A stretch of 16,821 nucleotides of DNA from an uncultured Anaerolineales bacterium (GCA_937928015.1 CALFXA010000042.1:1-16821), one strand, 5' to 3'; numbered from the stretch's first letter, positions 1 to 8,116 are shown. The notes: generated by a model not told the origin, from the sequence alone. Program-made: numbers and translations.

Positions 1-44
1 ATATCCACTCGTGACTGGAGTTCAGACGTGTGCTCTTCCGATCT
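1..44. other. Illumina TruSeq adapter and index left at contig end
   Basis: Bases 11-44 are identical to the Illumina multiplexing read-2 adapter, beginning GTGACTGGAGTTCAGACG and ending CTCTTCCGATCT. Bases 1-10 read AT plus ATCCACTC, which is the reverse complement of index 23 (GAGTGGAT) as I remember the TruSeq LT list, preceded by the last bases of the P7 arm. This stretch is therefore library sequence and not genome. Any start codon in it, such as the GTG at 30, is artificial. Genomic sequence begins at about 45. Confidence 0.97.
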
Positions 45-1316
45 GAGCAGGCGGCTGCAAAAGAAATTCCCATCAAGTTGGATGAGGCCGCCGCCTGGTT
101 GACCCTCGAAAATTGTTCCTCCGTTTCGAGTACCTCGACCAGCATGTGCGAAACCCTGCCCAATCTGGTCATCACAGGACAGGAGCCCCTACCGAACGAA
201 AGCATCACGCGCATCGAGGGTACGCTGAATGGGGTGGATTTTGCCTGCGATGCTGCCACCTGTTCGGTCCCGCTCACGGTCACCGACGAGAAAGGCGTAC
301 AGGTCAAGTTCTGGGCCTACTCCACCTACGGCGATAGCAGCCCCACCTTCACAGGGCAGGTACGCGTAATCCAATCGGACGCGGGTAATCCCGATCAGTT
401 TTATTGGTATGTGGATGTGCTCTCCTCACAATGGCAGGGACAGCCCGTAGCCACCTGTTCCGACTCGTGGGAGGTCTTCCCGCCTGTGGGCGGTGCTCCC
501 GATTGGTTGAGCACTCCCACCGAGACCGAAGATCTCTCCAGTGACATCCCCTATACCTACCTGGCCGCCAACCTGATCCTGCAAGGGGCAGTGGACGCCA
601 GCACCTGCCCCGATGGCGGACTCATCCCTGGCGGCGGGGCCAACACCTGCGGCATCGAGACCGCCCGCCCCGCCGTGACCGAGTGGCAGAATCAGTTCGA
701 CTCGCTCATCATCAACACGGCGCAGACCACGGGAGTCCCCGCCCGCCTGCTCAAGAATCTGTTCGCGCGCGAAAGCCAGTTCTGGCCGGGCGTCTTCCGC
801 GCAAACGGCGACACAGGCCTGGGTCAGTTGACCGAGAACGGCGCCGACACCACCCTATTCTGGAACCCATCCTTCTTCACACAATTTTGTCCGCTGGTGC
901 TTTCGAGCGACGCTTGCAGCGTGGGGTACGCGCATCTCGCCGTTGACCAGCAGGCTTTGCTGCGTGGTGCGTTGGTCGGGTCGGTCAATGCCACCTGCGA
1001 GGACTGCCCACTTGGGCTGGACCTGAGCCAGGCCGATTTCTCGGTGACGGTCTTTGCCCACACCCTGCTGGCCAATTGTGAACAGGCCGGGCGCATCGTC
1101 CGCAACTTTACGAGCAAGGCTCCGGGCGCCAGCGTCTCTTACGAAGACCTGTGGAAGTTCACCCTGGTCAACTACAACGCAGGACCGGGTTGCCTGGGTG
1201 ACGCCATCGAGGGCGCGCGCGGACAAGGACTCGAGTTGACCTGGACAAATATCTCGCCCTATCTGCCGGGCGCATGCACGGGGGCCATCGATTACGTGAA
1301 CGACATCAGCCAATAA
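45..1316 (+). CDS. Secreted lytic-transglycosylase-like protein, 5' end missing
   Basis: The frame is open from the adapter junction to a TAA at 1314-1316 and gives 423 residues; the true start and any signal peptide are lost. The N-terminal third is an extracellular, Thr/Ser/Cys-rich module with paired cysteines (for example FACDAATCSV) of a kind common in secreted Chloroflexota proteins. From about residue 215 to the end it resembles a lysozyme-like SLT fold. The motif LFARESQFWPG places a candidate catalytic glutamate at fragment residue 243, GDTGLGQLTENGA matches the Gly-rich SLT strand, and VNYNAGPGCLGDAI matches the usual YNAG motif. The family cleaves peptidoglycan glycan strands to anhydromuropeptides. 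The large insert between motifs and the many cysteines are unusual, so activity is not certain. A hairpin terminator follows, so this gene is transcriptionally separate from the cytochrome. Confidence 0.75.
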   Translation, partial: EQAAAKEIPIKLDEAAAWLTLENCSSVSSTSTSMCETLPNLVITGQEPLPNESITRIEGTLNGVDFACDAATCSVPLTVTDEKGVQVKFWAYSTYGDSSPTFTGQVRVIQSDAGNPDQFYWYVDVLSSQWQGQPVATCSDSWEVFPPVGGAPDWLSTPTETEDLSSDIPYTYLAANLILQGAVDASTCPDGGLIPGGGANTCGIETARPAVTEWQNQFDSLIINTAQTTGVPARLLKNLFARESQFWPGVFRANGDTGLGQLTENGADTTLFWNPSFFTQFCPLVLSSDACSVGYAHLAVDQQALLRGALVGSVNATCEDCPLGLDLSQADFSVTVFAHTLLANCEQAGRIVRNFTSKAPGASVSYEDLWKFTLVNYNAGPGCLGDAIEGARGQGLELTWTNISPYLPGACTGAIDYVNDISQ

Positions 1317-1335
1317 TCTTCATTTTTGATCCTTC

Positions 1336-1365
1336 ACAGCGGAGATGAAATATCTCCGCTGTTTT
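1336..1365 (+). terminator. Rho-independent terminator after transglycosylase-like gene
   Basis: ACAGCGGAGAT at 1336-1346 pairs perfectly with ATCTCCGCTGT at 1352-1362. The loop is GAAAT, and a short run of four T follows. It lies 20 bases after the stop codon of the upstream gene. Confidence 0.75.
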
Positions 1366-1495
1366 GATTCCTGTAATCAGCGGGTTATGGGTCTCGATAA
1401 GAAAATCTAATAGGTGCATGTTATTTCCATCACTAGCACGTATAAGGAAAAACAATAGAATAATTGTGAAATAAAACACAAGAAAGGAGCGCAAG

Positions 1496-3016
1496 GTGAA
1501 ATCCAGGATTCTAAGTTTCTTGATCATTTTTACGTTCGTGCTTTCGGCCTGCGCCCCGGGGTCGACACCCTCCCCCACAGCGGCGGAGAAGCCAAGCGAA
1601 ACGGCAGCCAGCCCCGAGGTCCAGACCCCAAACGCAGGGACGAATGAGTGCCTGGCCTGCCACACAGACAAGGATCACCTGATCGCCACGGCCAAGCCGG
1701 TCGAGGCGGCGGAGTCCGAGTCCAAAGGCGTTGGCTGAGGGGGCGATGTGGCTCCGTTGGAGCCATGGGAAAAAGTATTGGTTGACGAAGAAGCCTTCGG
1801 CGCGACCACGCACGGAACGATTGCCTGTACCCAGTGCCACGGCGGGACCCAGTCGACGGATAAGGACACGGCTCACGCCGGGTTGATCGCCAGCCCGAGC
1901 TCCATGCCCGACAAGTTTTGCGCGGAGTGTCATGCCGACCAGACGACGGCGTACGCCGGCAGCCTGCATGCCACCCAGCAAGGCTATTGGACAGCCATCA
2001 ACGCGCGCAGTGTGCCAGAAGATCATCCCGCGCTGGAAGGTATGTTCAATAATCATTGCGCCACTTGCCATACCACCTGCGGTGAATGTCATGTGGCCCA
2101 GCCCGCGAACGTGGGAGGCGGCCTGTTCAGCGGGCACGTCTTCGAGAAGACCCCGCCGATGACGCGCTCCTGCACGGCCTGTCACGGCAGCCGCGTGGGC
2201 AACGAATATCTCGGCAAAAATGAAGGCGTGCCGGGCGACGTGCATTTCCGCGAGGGACGCATGAACTGCGTGAAATGCCACGAGGGCACAGACCTGCACG
2301 GAGAAGGATTGACCGAGCCGCAGTCCAACCGCTACGCGGGGGCTGAAATGCCCAAGTGCGTGGACTGTCATCCCACCGCCGCGCCCGGCGGAGATAACAA
2401 CCCGATGCACCAGGCGCACGGCGACACGCTCTCGTGCCAGGTCTGTCACTCGGTGACCTACACCAGTTGTGATAGTTGCCATGTGGCAGTCAGTGAAAAA
2501 TCGGGCAAGCCGTTCTACGAGACCTCGGCCACCTACTCGACCTTCCTGATCGGGCGCAACCCGATCCAGAACGAGGACCGCCCGTACCGCTATGTCCCCG
2601 TACGACACGTGCCGGTAGACCCCGAGAGTTACGCCTACTATGGCGAGAATTTGCTCTCGAACTTCAACGCCCTGCCCACCTGGGTGTATTCCACGCCGCA
2701 CAACATTCAACGCAACACGCCGCAGAATGCCTCCTGCGACAAATGCCACAGCGGAGACTCGGCTTACTTCCTCACAGCGGACAAGGTCAAGCCTGAAGAG
2801 TTGGACGCGAACGCTTCGGTCATCGTAAATACGCTGCCCTCGGCTGTGGAAAAGTACTTCAGCGCGCCCACCCAGCCCGCCGACCACGTCCAGCACGTCT
2901 CGAACTCGTGCACGGCCTGTCATTCCACGGGAATCCGCAATGCGCCGGTCTACCCCGAGGATCACGGCGCCTACCAGGACGATAACTGCATCAGTTGCCA
3001 CAAGTTACCCAAGTAA
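1496..3016 (+). CDS. Multiheme cytochrome c lipoprotein with in-frame TGA (possible selenocysteine)
   Basis: A GTG start at 1496 follows AAGGAG at 1484-1489. Residues 1-19 form a lipoprotein signal peptide ending LSAC (Cys19), then a Pro/Thr/Ala linker and the first heme site CLACH (52-56). Codon 81 is TGA (1736-1738). The same frame then runs unbroken to TAA at 3016 with 12 more CxxCH motifs (CTQCH, CAECH, CATCH, CGECH, CTACH, CVKCH, CVDCH, CQVCH, CDSCH, CDKCH, CTACH, CISCH), 13 in all and about 506 residues if read through. The downstream part has no signal peptide of its own, so it could not be exported and haemylated unless the TGA is read. The sequence resembles no multiheme subfamily I can name; an electron-transfer or sulfur/nitrogen oxyanion reductase role is plausible. 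It sits 37 bases before the tetra-rhodanese gene and is probably cotranscribed. Alternatives to recoding are a recent nonsense mutation or a single-base error (TGG Trp or TGC/TGT Cys to TGA). Confidence 0.8.
1736..1767 (+). promoter_or_regulatory. SECIS-like hairpin directly after the in-frame TGA
   Basis: TGGCTCC at 1749-1755 pairs perfectly with GGAGCCA at 1759-1765, extended by two G-U pairs (1748:1766 and 1747:1767). The triloop is GTT. The loop starts 17 bases after the TGA and has G as its first base. The bacterial SECIS consensus, as I recall it, asks for a 3-14 base apical loop with G in its first two positions, a 4-16 base-pair upper stem and 16-37 bases between UGA and loop. This hairpin meets all three. 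A hairpin this short can also arise by chance in GC-rich coding DNA, so function is inferred. Confidence 0.45.
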
Positions 3017-3053
3017 CTTGCCCCATCGAATAAACTTAATAGGAGAAGAATCC

Positions 3054-4757
3054 ATGTCGAAGAAATTGCAAGCCCTGTTCGGATTGCTCATCGCGCTCAG
3101 CATGCTCTTGAGCGCCTGCGCCCCTGCCGCCGCCCCCGCCGAAGTGACGGAGGCCCCCGTCGTCGTGACCGATGCGCCTACCGAGGCGGTAGTTGCTCCC
3201 GATGCCCAGGCCCTCTTCACCGACCTCGTCGCCGGCCTGACCAGCGAGAACGGTTACGGCACCGTCGGCGCCGCCAAGTTGAGCGAGGAGATGGCCGACA
3301 AGGCGCCCTTCCTACTGGACGTGCGCGAAGCCTCCGAGGTTGAGGCTGACGGTTACATCGAGGGCGCAGTCAACATCCCCGTGCGTGACGTGCTCAACAA
3401 TCTCGACAAACTGCCCGGCGTGGACGAACCCATCGTCATCTATTGCGCCTCGGGTCATCGCGGCGCGATGGTCCTGTCGGCTCTGAAGCTGATGGGCTAC
3501 ACCAACGTCCGCAACCTGGGCGGCGGCCTCGGCGGTTGGAAGAAAGCCAACCTGCCCCTCGCGAGCGGCATGCCCGAAGCGCCCGCCGCCATCAGCACCC
3601 CGATCATCGCCGACCAGACGCTGTTCGAAATGCTCAACGGCTTCCTTACCAACCTGCCCGAGGGCTTCTACACCGTCAAGGCAGATAAGCTGGCCGAAGA
3701 ACTGGCTGACTCCGCCCCCGTGCTGATCGACGTCCGCACCACTGACGAATGGAACAAGGACGGCTACATCGAAGGCGCGATCAACATCCCGCTCAACGAT
3801 TTCTTCACCAGCCTCGACAAACTGCCCGCCAAGGACCAGGCCATCGTCATCTACTGCGGCTCCGGTCATCGCGGCGCGATCGTCCTGATGGCCCTCAAGT
3901 TGATGGGCTATGAAAACGTCCGCAACCTGGGCGGCGGCCTCGGCGCGTGGAAGAACGCCAACCTGCCCGTGGTCGGCTGGGTCAACTGGCCCGTGGTGTG
4001 GAGCGACTTCCTCACCAACCTGCCCGAAGGCTACTACAGCATCAAAGCTGCAGACCTGAACACCGCCCTGACGGAGAATCCGCCCTTCCTGCTGGACGTG
4101 CGCGAAGCCTCTGAGATCGAGAAGGATGGTTTCATTGCCGGCGCGGTCAACATCCCCACGCGCGACGTGCTTAACAACCTCGACAAACTGCCCGCGCTCG
4201 ACCAGCCCATCGTCATCTACTGCGCCTCCGGGCATCGCGGCGCGATGGTCATGGCTTCCCTGCGCATGCTGGGCTACACAGACGTGAAGAATCTGGCCGG
4301 CGGACTCGGCGGCTGGAAGAAGGCCGAACTGGCCGTCGAGACTGGCGTCCCCGCCGCCCCCATGGCTGGCACCGCTCCCGAAGTGGATGCCACCCGCCTG
4401 GCTGGCCTCAATAAATTCCTCACCGAACTGCCCGAAGGTTTCTACACCGTCAAGCCTGCCGACTTGAACGTGGAACTGACCGGCACCCCCGTTCCGTTCA
4501 TCCTCGACGTGCGCACTCCCGATGAGTTCGCTGCCGGCTACATCGAAGGCGCAGTCAACGTCAACGTCACCGAGGTGCCCGCCAACCTGTCCCAGCTGCC
4601 CGCCGACAAGGCTGCACCCATCGTGGTGCTGTGCCAGTCTGGGCATCGCGGCGCGATGGTCATGATGTACCTGCGCATGCTGGGCTACACCAACGTCCGC
4701 AATCTGGGCGGCGGCATGAATGCCTGGGCGGCCGCTGAACTGCCCGTGGCCAAGTAA
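3054..4757 (+). CDS. Lipoprotein with four tandem rhodanese domains
   Basis: The ATG at 3054 is chosen because AGGAGA lies just upstream and it begins a lipoprotein signal peptide ending LSAC (Cys22). A Pro/Ala/Thr/Val linker follows, then four rhodanese domains, 567 residues in all. Each domain has the DVR motif and a six-residue active-site loop with an intact catalytic cysteine: CASGHR (Cys131), CGSGHR (Cys268), CASGHR (Cys390) and CQSGHR (Cys527). Rhodaneses move sulfane sulfur through a cysteine persulfide. Four active copies tethered to the outer face of the membrane suggest sulfur binding or relay outside the cell. Repeats 1 and 3 are the most alike, and active-site spacing is 137, 122 and 137 residues, which suggests a two-domain unit was duplicated. 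The gene follows the multiheme cytochrome by 37 bases, so they are likely partners. The donor and acceptor are unknown. Confidence 0.93.
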   Translation: MSKKLQALFGLLIALSMLLSACAPAAAPAEVTEAPVVVTDAPTEAVVAPDAQALFTDLVAGLTSENGYGTVGAAKLSEEMADKAPFLLDVREASEVEADGYIEGAVNIPVRDVLNNLDKLPGVDEPIVIYCASGHRGAMVLSALKLMGYTNVRNLGGGLGGWKKANLPLASGMPEAPAAISTPIIADQTLFEMLNGFLTNLPEGFYTVKADKLAEELADSAPVLIDVRTTDEWNKDGYIEGAINIPLNDFFTSLDKLPAKDQAIVIYCGSGHRGAIVLMALKLMGYENVRNLGGGLGAWKNANLPVVGWVNWPVVWSDFLTNLPEGYYSIKAADLNTALTENPPFLLDVREASEIEKDGFIAGAVNIPTRDVLNNLDKLPALDQPIVIYCASGHRGAMVMASLRMLGYTDVKNLAGGLGGWKKAELAVETGVPAAPMAGTAPEVDATRLAGLNKFLTELPEGFYTVKPADLNVELTGTPVPFILDVRTPDEFAAGYIEGAVNVNVTEVPANLSQLPADKAAPIVVLCQSGHRGAMVMMYLRMLGYTNVRNLGGGMNAWAAAELPVAK

Positions 4758-4784
4758 ACATCCACGGGTCCCGCAATGTTATGG

Positions 4785-4818
4785 AAACCTGCCTGCAATG
4801 TCATTTGCAGGCAGGTTT
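4785..4818 (+). terminator. Hairpin terminator after the rhodanese gene
   Basis: AAACCTGCCTGCAA at 4785-4798 pairs perfectly with TTGCAGGCAGGTTT at 4805-4818 around a six-base loop. The stem is long and stable, but only a short T-rich stretch follows, so termination may be partial. It separates the cytochrome-rhodanese pair from the LysR gene. Confidence 0.65.
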
Positions 4819-4943
4819 GCTTTGGGACTTTTACCCAATCCCGTTGTCAAAAATTCAGATGATTCTCACTGGTAAAAACCATGATTACAACTTATTCTGA
4901 TACTGTCACCTTATCATTTGGACTTATCAACCAGGAGAAAATC

Positions 4944-5894
4944 ATGGTCGAACTATCCACTTTGCGTGTATTTTTGGCGGCGGCTGAGGAACGGAACTTC
5001 AGCCAGGCCGCGCGGCGGCTGAACATGTCCCAGTCGGCGGTCAGCCAGAATATCCAGGCCATGGAACAGGCCTACAACGTCGAGCTCTTCCTACGACGCG
5101 GACGGTCGGTCGCGTTGAGCGAAGCGGGCGAAACCATCCTGCCGCTGGCGCGCGAGGTGCTGCGTTCCGCCCGCCTGTTGGAGGACAGCCTGCAGAACAT
5201 CCACTCACATGAGGTGGGCGGCGACCTGCTGATTGGCTGTTCGACCTCGGCGGGGAAGTATCTCATGCCCGCCCTGCTCTCCATGTTCCAACAGCAATAT
5301 CCCGCCGTGCATCCGCGCGTCAAGATCATGTCGCGGGATGGCATCTTCGAGCGCCTGGTCAACCAGACCATCCCGATGGGTGCCTCCAGCAAGTTGTTCG
5401 AGCACCGCGACATCGACTGCCAGCCGCTGTTCGATGACCGCATCATCCTGATCGTGCCCGCCGACCATCCCTGGGCCCGCTATGGTCATGCCACCCCCGA
5501 TGACCTGCTCGACCAGAAGATCATCATGCGCGAGGAAATCTCGGGCACCTGCGAGACCGTCATGCAGGGATTGCGCGCCTACGGCATCACGCCCGACATG
5601 CTTAACGTAGCCATGGAACTCGGCAATCCCGAAGCCATCGAGATGGCCGTGGAGCGCGGGGTGGGCATCGCCTTCGTCTCGGAGATGGTCGCCGCGCGTG
5701 GGCTGGCCTTCGGGCGCGTGAAGAAGGTGGAGCTTCAAGGGCTCAACTTGCATCGCACCGTCTACATCTCGCGCAACGTGCATTATCCATTTACACGCGC
5801 ACAATCCCTATTCTGGGACTTTGCCCAGACCCAGCGTGAAAAATTAAATACCGAGATATGGGACAGCCTGGTGAATTTCGCCACCAACCCATAA
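4944..5894 (+). CDS. LysR-family transcriptional regulator
   Basis: The ATG at 4944 is preferred over the upstream ATG at 4881 because CAGGAGAA lies eight bases ahead and the protein then starts at the family's usual position (MVELSTLRVFLAAAEERNFS). It is 316 residues long, normal for the family. Residues 1-60 are the winged helix-turn-helix, with the core AARRLNMSQSAVSQNIQAME. From about residue 90 there is a periplasmic-binding-protein-like effector domain with the typical start (GGDLLIGCSTSAGKYLMPAL), resembling the CysL/CbbR branch. These regulators bind a small metabolite and act on nearby promoters and often their own. Here the gene is not divergent from a target: it lies on the same strand between the rhodanese and the Fe-S oxidoreductase, so its target cannot be read from layout. 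A sulfur-related role is a guess from neighbours. Confidence 0.92.
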   Translation: MVELSTLRVFLAAAEERNFSQAARRLNMSQSAVSQNIQAMEQAYNVELFLRRGRSVALSEAGETILPLAREVLRSARLLEDSLQNIHSHEVGGDLLIGCSTSAGKYLMPALLSMFQQQYPAVHPRVKIMSRDGIFERLVNQTIPMGASSKLFEHRDIDCQPLFDDRIILIVPADHPWARYGHATPDDLLDQKIIMREEISGTCETVMQGLRAYGITPDMLNVAMELGNPEAIEMAVERGVGIAFVSEMVAARGLAFGRVKKVELQGLNLHRTVYISRNVHYPFTRAQSLFWDFAQTQREKLNTEIWDSLVNFATNP

Positions 5895-5928
5895 AGGTGT
5901 GCTAAACTAAATCACATCCCGAAACCCA

Positions 5929-5950
5929 TCCTCTCCCCCACGGGAGAGGA
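5929..5950. repeat. Short inverted repeat in the LysR-oxidoreductase gap
   Basis: TCCTCTCCC at 5929-5937 pairs with GGGAGAGGA at 5942-5950 with a four-base CCAC loop. It follows the LysR stop by 34 bases and lacks a T tract. The form resembles small palindromic repeats scattered between genes in many bacterial genomes, and it could also attenuate transcription. Only one copy is seen in this window. Confidence 0.5.
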
Positions 5951-5966
5951 CTGCTATGGAGGCTCC

Positions 5967-7952
5967 ATGCTCACCCTCGTTGAAAAGATCCTCTTTGTGC
6001 TGGCGGTGGCTGCATCCCTGTATTACACCTGGCGCGGCGTGGAACGTATCCTCAGGAACATCGGCAGCGGCCAGGGAAAGGTGAACTGGTCCCTCATTCC
6101 CAAACGGATTGGAGAACTGATCGTCAAGGTCGGACTCTTCCAACCCGTTTTTCGTTTCCGCCTGGGACCGAGCATCCTGCACGCGCTGATCGGCTGGGGC
6201 TTCCTGTCCTTCCTGCTGATCAACCTCGCGGACCTGATCTACGCCTATACCGACTTCAAACTACTGGAACACCTCGGTTGGTTCGGGAATGCCTATCGCC
6301 TGCTGGCGGATATTGCCAACGTGGCGATTATCGTCGGGATCGTGGCGATGGTGGTACGCCGCTTCCTCCTGCGACCTGCCACCCTGTCCACGCGCGAGAC
6401 GACCCTGCTGCACCCCAAGGCCCGCTTCGGCATCCTGCGCGACTCGGCCATCGTGGCGGGCTTCATCTTCCTCCACAACTCGATGCGCTTCCTGGGCGAA
6501 TCCTTCGGGCTGGCTTTGGCAGGTCACGCCGACCCGTGGCAGCCGACCATTTCAACGGTGGCAGGCTGGTGGTCGGGGATGAATCCGAGCACGCTCGTCG
6601 TGGGAGAGCATCTCGCCTTCTGGCTGTCCATCGGCGCGGTGGTGGCCTTCCTCCCCTATTTTCCATACAGCAAACATATCCATCTTTTCTTCGCCCCCAT
6701 CAATTTCGCGCTCAAGCCCGAGCGGAAATCCATCGGACAATTGAGCTACGTCAACCTCGACGATCAGAGCATTGAGCAGTTCGGCGCGGCCAAAATGAAG
6801 GACCTCGGCTGGGAGCAGATCATGGACAGCTACGCCTGCATCATGTGCTTCCGCTGTCAGGAGGTCTGCCCCGCCTATAACACGGGCAAGCTGCTTTCGC
6901 CCGCCGCGCTGGAGATCAACAAGCGCTACCACCTGAACGGCGGCGGCGCGACGGACGTGGAACTCAAGACGCTCATCTCGGATGAGGCGGTCTGGGCCTG
7001 CACCTCGTGCGGTGCCTGCGTGGACATCTGCCCGGTGGGCAACGAACCGATGCGCGACATCCTCGACATCCGCCGCAACCTGTCGATGATGGAAAGCGCC
7101 TTCCCCAAGCAGTTGGAGACGGCCTTCAAGGGCATGGAACGCAACATGAACCCGTGGAACGTGAGCCAGGCCGACCGCATGAAGTGGGCGCAGGGACTCA
7201 CGGTCCCAACCATCGAACAGAATCCCGAACCCGAGATTCTGTGGTGGGTGGGCTGCGCTCCCGCCACGGACACGCGCGCGCAGAAGACCGCGCAGGCTTT
7301 TGCGAAAATCCTGAACGCGGCGGGCGTGAACTATGCCGTGCTGGGCAAGAACGAATCTTGCACGGGTGACTCGGCGCGCCGCGCGGGCCGCGAGGACATC
7401 TTCTTCGGGCTGGCGACGCAAAACGTGGAAATCCTGAACGAAATCGCGCCCAAACGCATTGTCACCACCTGCCCGCACTGCCTGCATACTCTCAAGAACG
7501 AGTATCCCGCCTTCGGCGGCAACTATGAGGTCATCCACCACACACAGTTCATCAACGAACTGGTGGGTGCAGGCAAGATTCAGTTGGAAGTGACCCAGGA
7601 TGACATGAAGGTCACCTTCCACGACCCGTGCTACCTGGGACGCCACAACAAGATCGTGGACGCACCGCGCGAGGCGTTGAAGTCGGCGGGGGCGCTGACC
7701 ATCGAGATGCCGCGCCATGCGGAAAAGTCCTTCTGCTGCGGCGCGGGCGGTGCACAGATGTGGAAGGAAGAGGAAGCAGGCACGGCGCGCGTCAACGTGA
7801 CCCGCTTCGACGAGGCCAAATCGACCGGAGCCGAAACCGTCGCAGTCGGCTGCCCGTTCTGCCTGACGATGATGACCGACGCCTCCAAAGCGGACGGCGG
7901 CACGGTCCAGGTCAAGGATGTGGCCGAGATCGTGGCGGAGCGGATGAAGTAA
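5967..7952 (+). CDS. Membrane Fe-S oxidoreductase, FadF/EMO (ETF:menaquinone) type
   Basis: The ATG at 5967 follows GGAGG at 5958-5962. The protein has 661 residues. Residues 1-250 carry about five hydrophobic segments with histidines suited to b-type heme (HALIGWG, FLHNSMRF, HLAFWLS, HIHLFF), like a NarI-type domain. Two 4Fe-4S clusters follow: CIMCFRCQEVCP (Cys291, 294, 297, 301) and CTSCGACVDICP (Cys345, 348, 351, 355). Two cysteine-rich CCG domains follow, as in HdrB/D and GlpC (WWVGCAP with TTCPHCLHT, then FHDPCYLGRHN with SFCCGAGG and VGCPFCL). This order matches the FadF/EMO family, proposed to pass electrons from electron-transfer flavoprotein to menaquinone, taking the place of ETF-QO. 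No etfAB lies in the window, so the electron donor is not shown; a heterodisulfide- or lactate-type donor is possible. A GAAA-loop hairpin follows the stop. Confidence 0.88.
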   Translation: MLTLVEKILFVLAVAASLYYTWRGVERILRNIGSGQGKVNWSLIPKRIGELIVKVGLFQPVFRFRLGPSILHALIGWGFLSFLLINLADLIYAYTDFKLLEHLGWFGNAYRLLADIANVAIIVGIVAMVVRRFLLRPATLSTRETTLLHPKARFGILRDSAIVAGFIFLHNSMRFLGESFGLALAGHADPWQPTISTVAGWWSGMNPSTLVVGEHLAFWLSIGAVVAFLPYFPYSKHIHLFFAPINFALKPERKSIGQLSYVNLDDQSIEQFGAAKMKDLGWEQIMDSYACIMCFRCQEVCPAYNTGKLLSPAALEINKRYHLNGGGATDVELKTLISDEAVWACTSCGACVDICPVGNEPMRDILDIRRNLSMMESAFPKQLETAFKGMERNMNPWNVSQADRMKWAQGLTVPTIEQNPEPEILWWVGCAPATDTRAQKTAQAFAKILNAAGVNYAVLGKNESCTGDSARRAGREDIFFGLATQNVEILNEIAPKRIVTTCPHCLHTLKNEYPAFGGNYEVIHHTQFINELVGAGKIQLEVTQDDMKVTFHDPCYLGRHNKIVDAPREALKSAGALTIEMPRHAEKSFCCGAGGAQMWKEEEAGTARVNVTRFDEAKSTGAETVAVGCPFCLTMMTDASKADGGTVQVKDVAEIVAERMK

Positions 7953-7969
7953 TCGGCGGTCAAGAATTC

Positions 7970-7995
7970 GTGGGCGGGCAGAAATGTCCGCCCAC
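7970..7995 (+). terminator. Hairpin with GAAA tetraloop after the oxidoreductase
   Basis: GTGGGCGGGCA at 7970-7980 pairs with TGTCCGCCCAC at 7985-7995 (one G-U pair), closed by a GAAA tetraloop. It lies 17 bases past the stop codon. No T tract follows, so it could instead be an RNA-stability hairpin or a dispersed repeat. Confidence 0.5.
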
Positions 7996-8116
7996 ATGAT
8001 TTAACACAAAGTCGTCAACACACGAAGATCATATCTTTTGCTCACGGTTTTGCATCTTTGAGTTTTCCCGCCCGACCAATGTCCCATGTTCCTTTCATCT
8101 TTCCTCTTTCATCTTT

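Noticed and set aside
1736..1738. Organism using TGA as a tryptophan codon
   Set aside because: The other genes use TGG for Trp throughout, and the methyltransferase ends in TGA directly before a terminator hairpin.
1511..3001. Long open frame on the minus strand opposite the cytochrome (496 codons)
   Set aside because: It mirrors a GC-rich gene with regular codon bias; its product is Arg/Val/Gly-rich with no domain, while the plus strand has 12 CxxCH motifs here.
2940..3053. Upstream in-frame extension of the rhodanese protein overlapping the cytochrome
   Set aside because: It lacks a ribosome-binding site and would bury the lipoprotein signal peptide that starts at 3054.
3312..4646. 444-codon minus-strand open frame opposite the rhodanese gene, with repeats
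   Set aside because: The repeats merely mirror the four rhodanese domains on the plus strand; no start context or known domain.
3330..4700. Regularly spaced repeats that might be read as a CRISPR-like array
   Set aside because: Period is several hundred bases, copies diverge at third codon positions, and all lie in one coding frame of rhodanese domains.
4840..4880. TTGTCA at 4844 as the -35 of a LysR promoter
   Set aside because: No -10-like hexamer at 16-18 bases, so I could not support a promoter there.
4881..4943. Longer LysR start at 4881
   Set aside because: No ribosome-binding site, and 21 extra residues ahead of a helix-turn-helix that normally begins at the N-terminus.
6552..7997. 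481-codon minus-strand open frame opposite the Fe-S oxidoreductase
   Set aside because: Shadow of a well-supported gene with conserved cysteine motifs; no recognisable protein.
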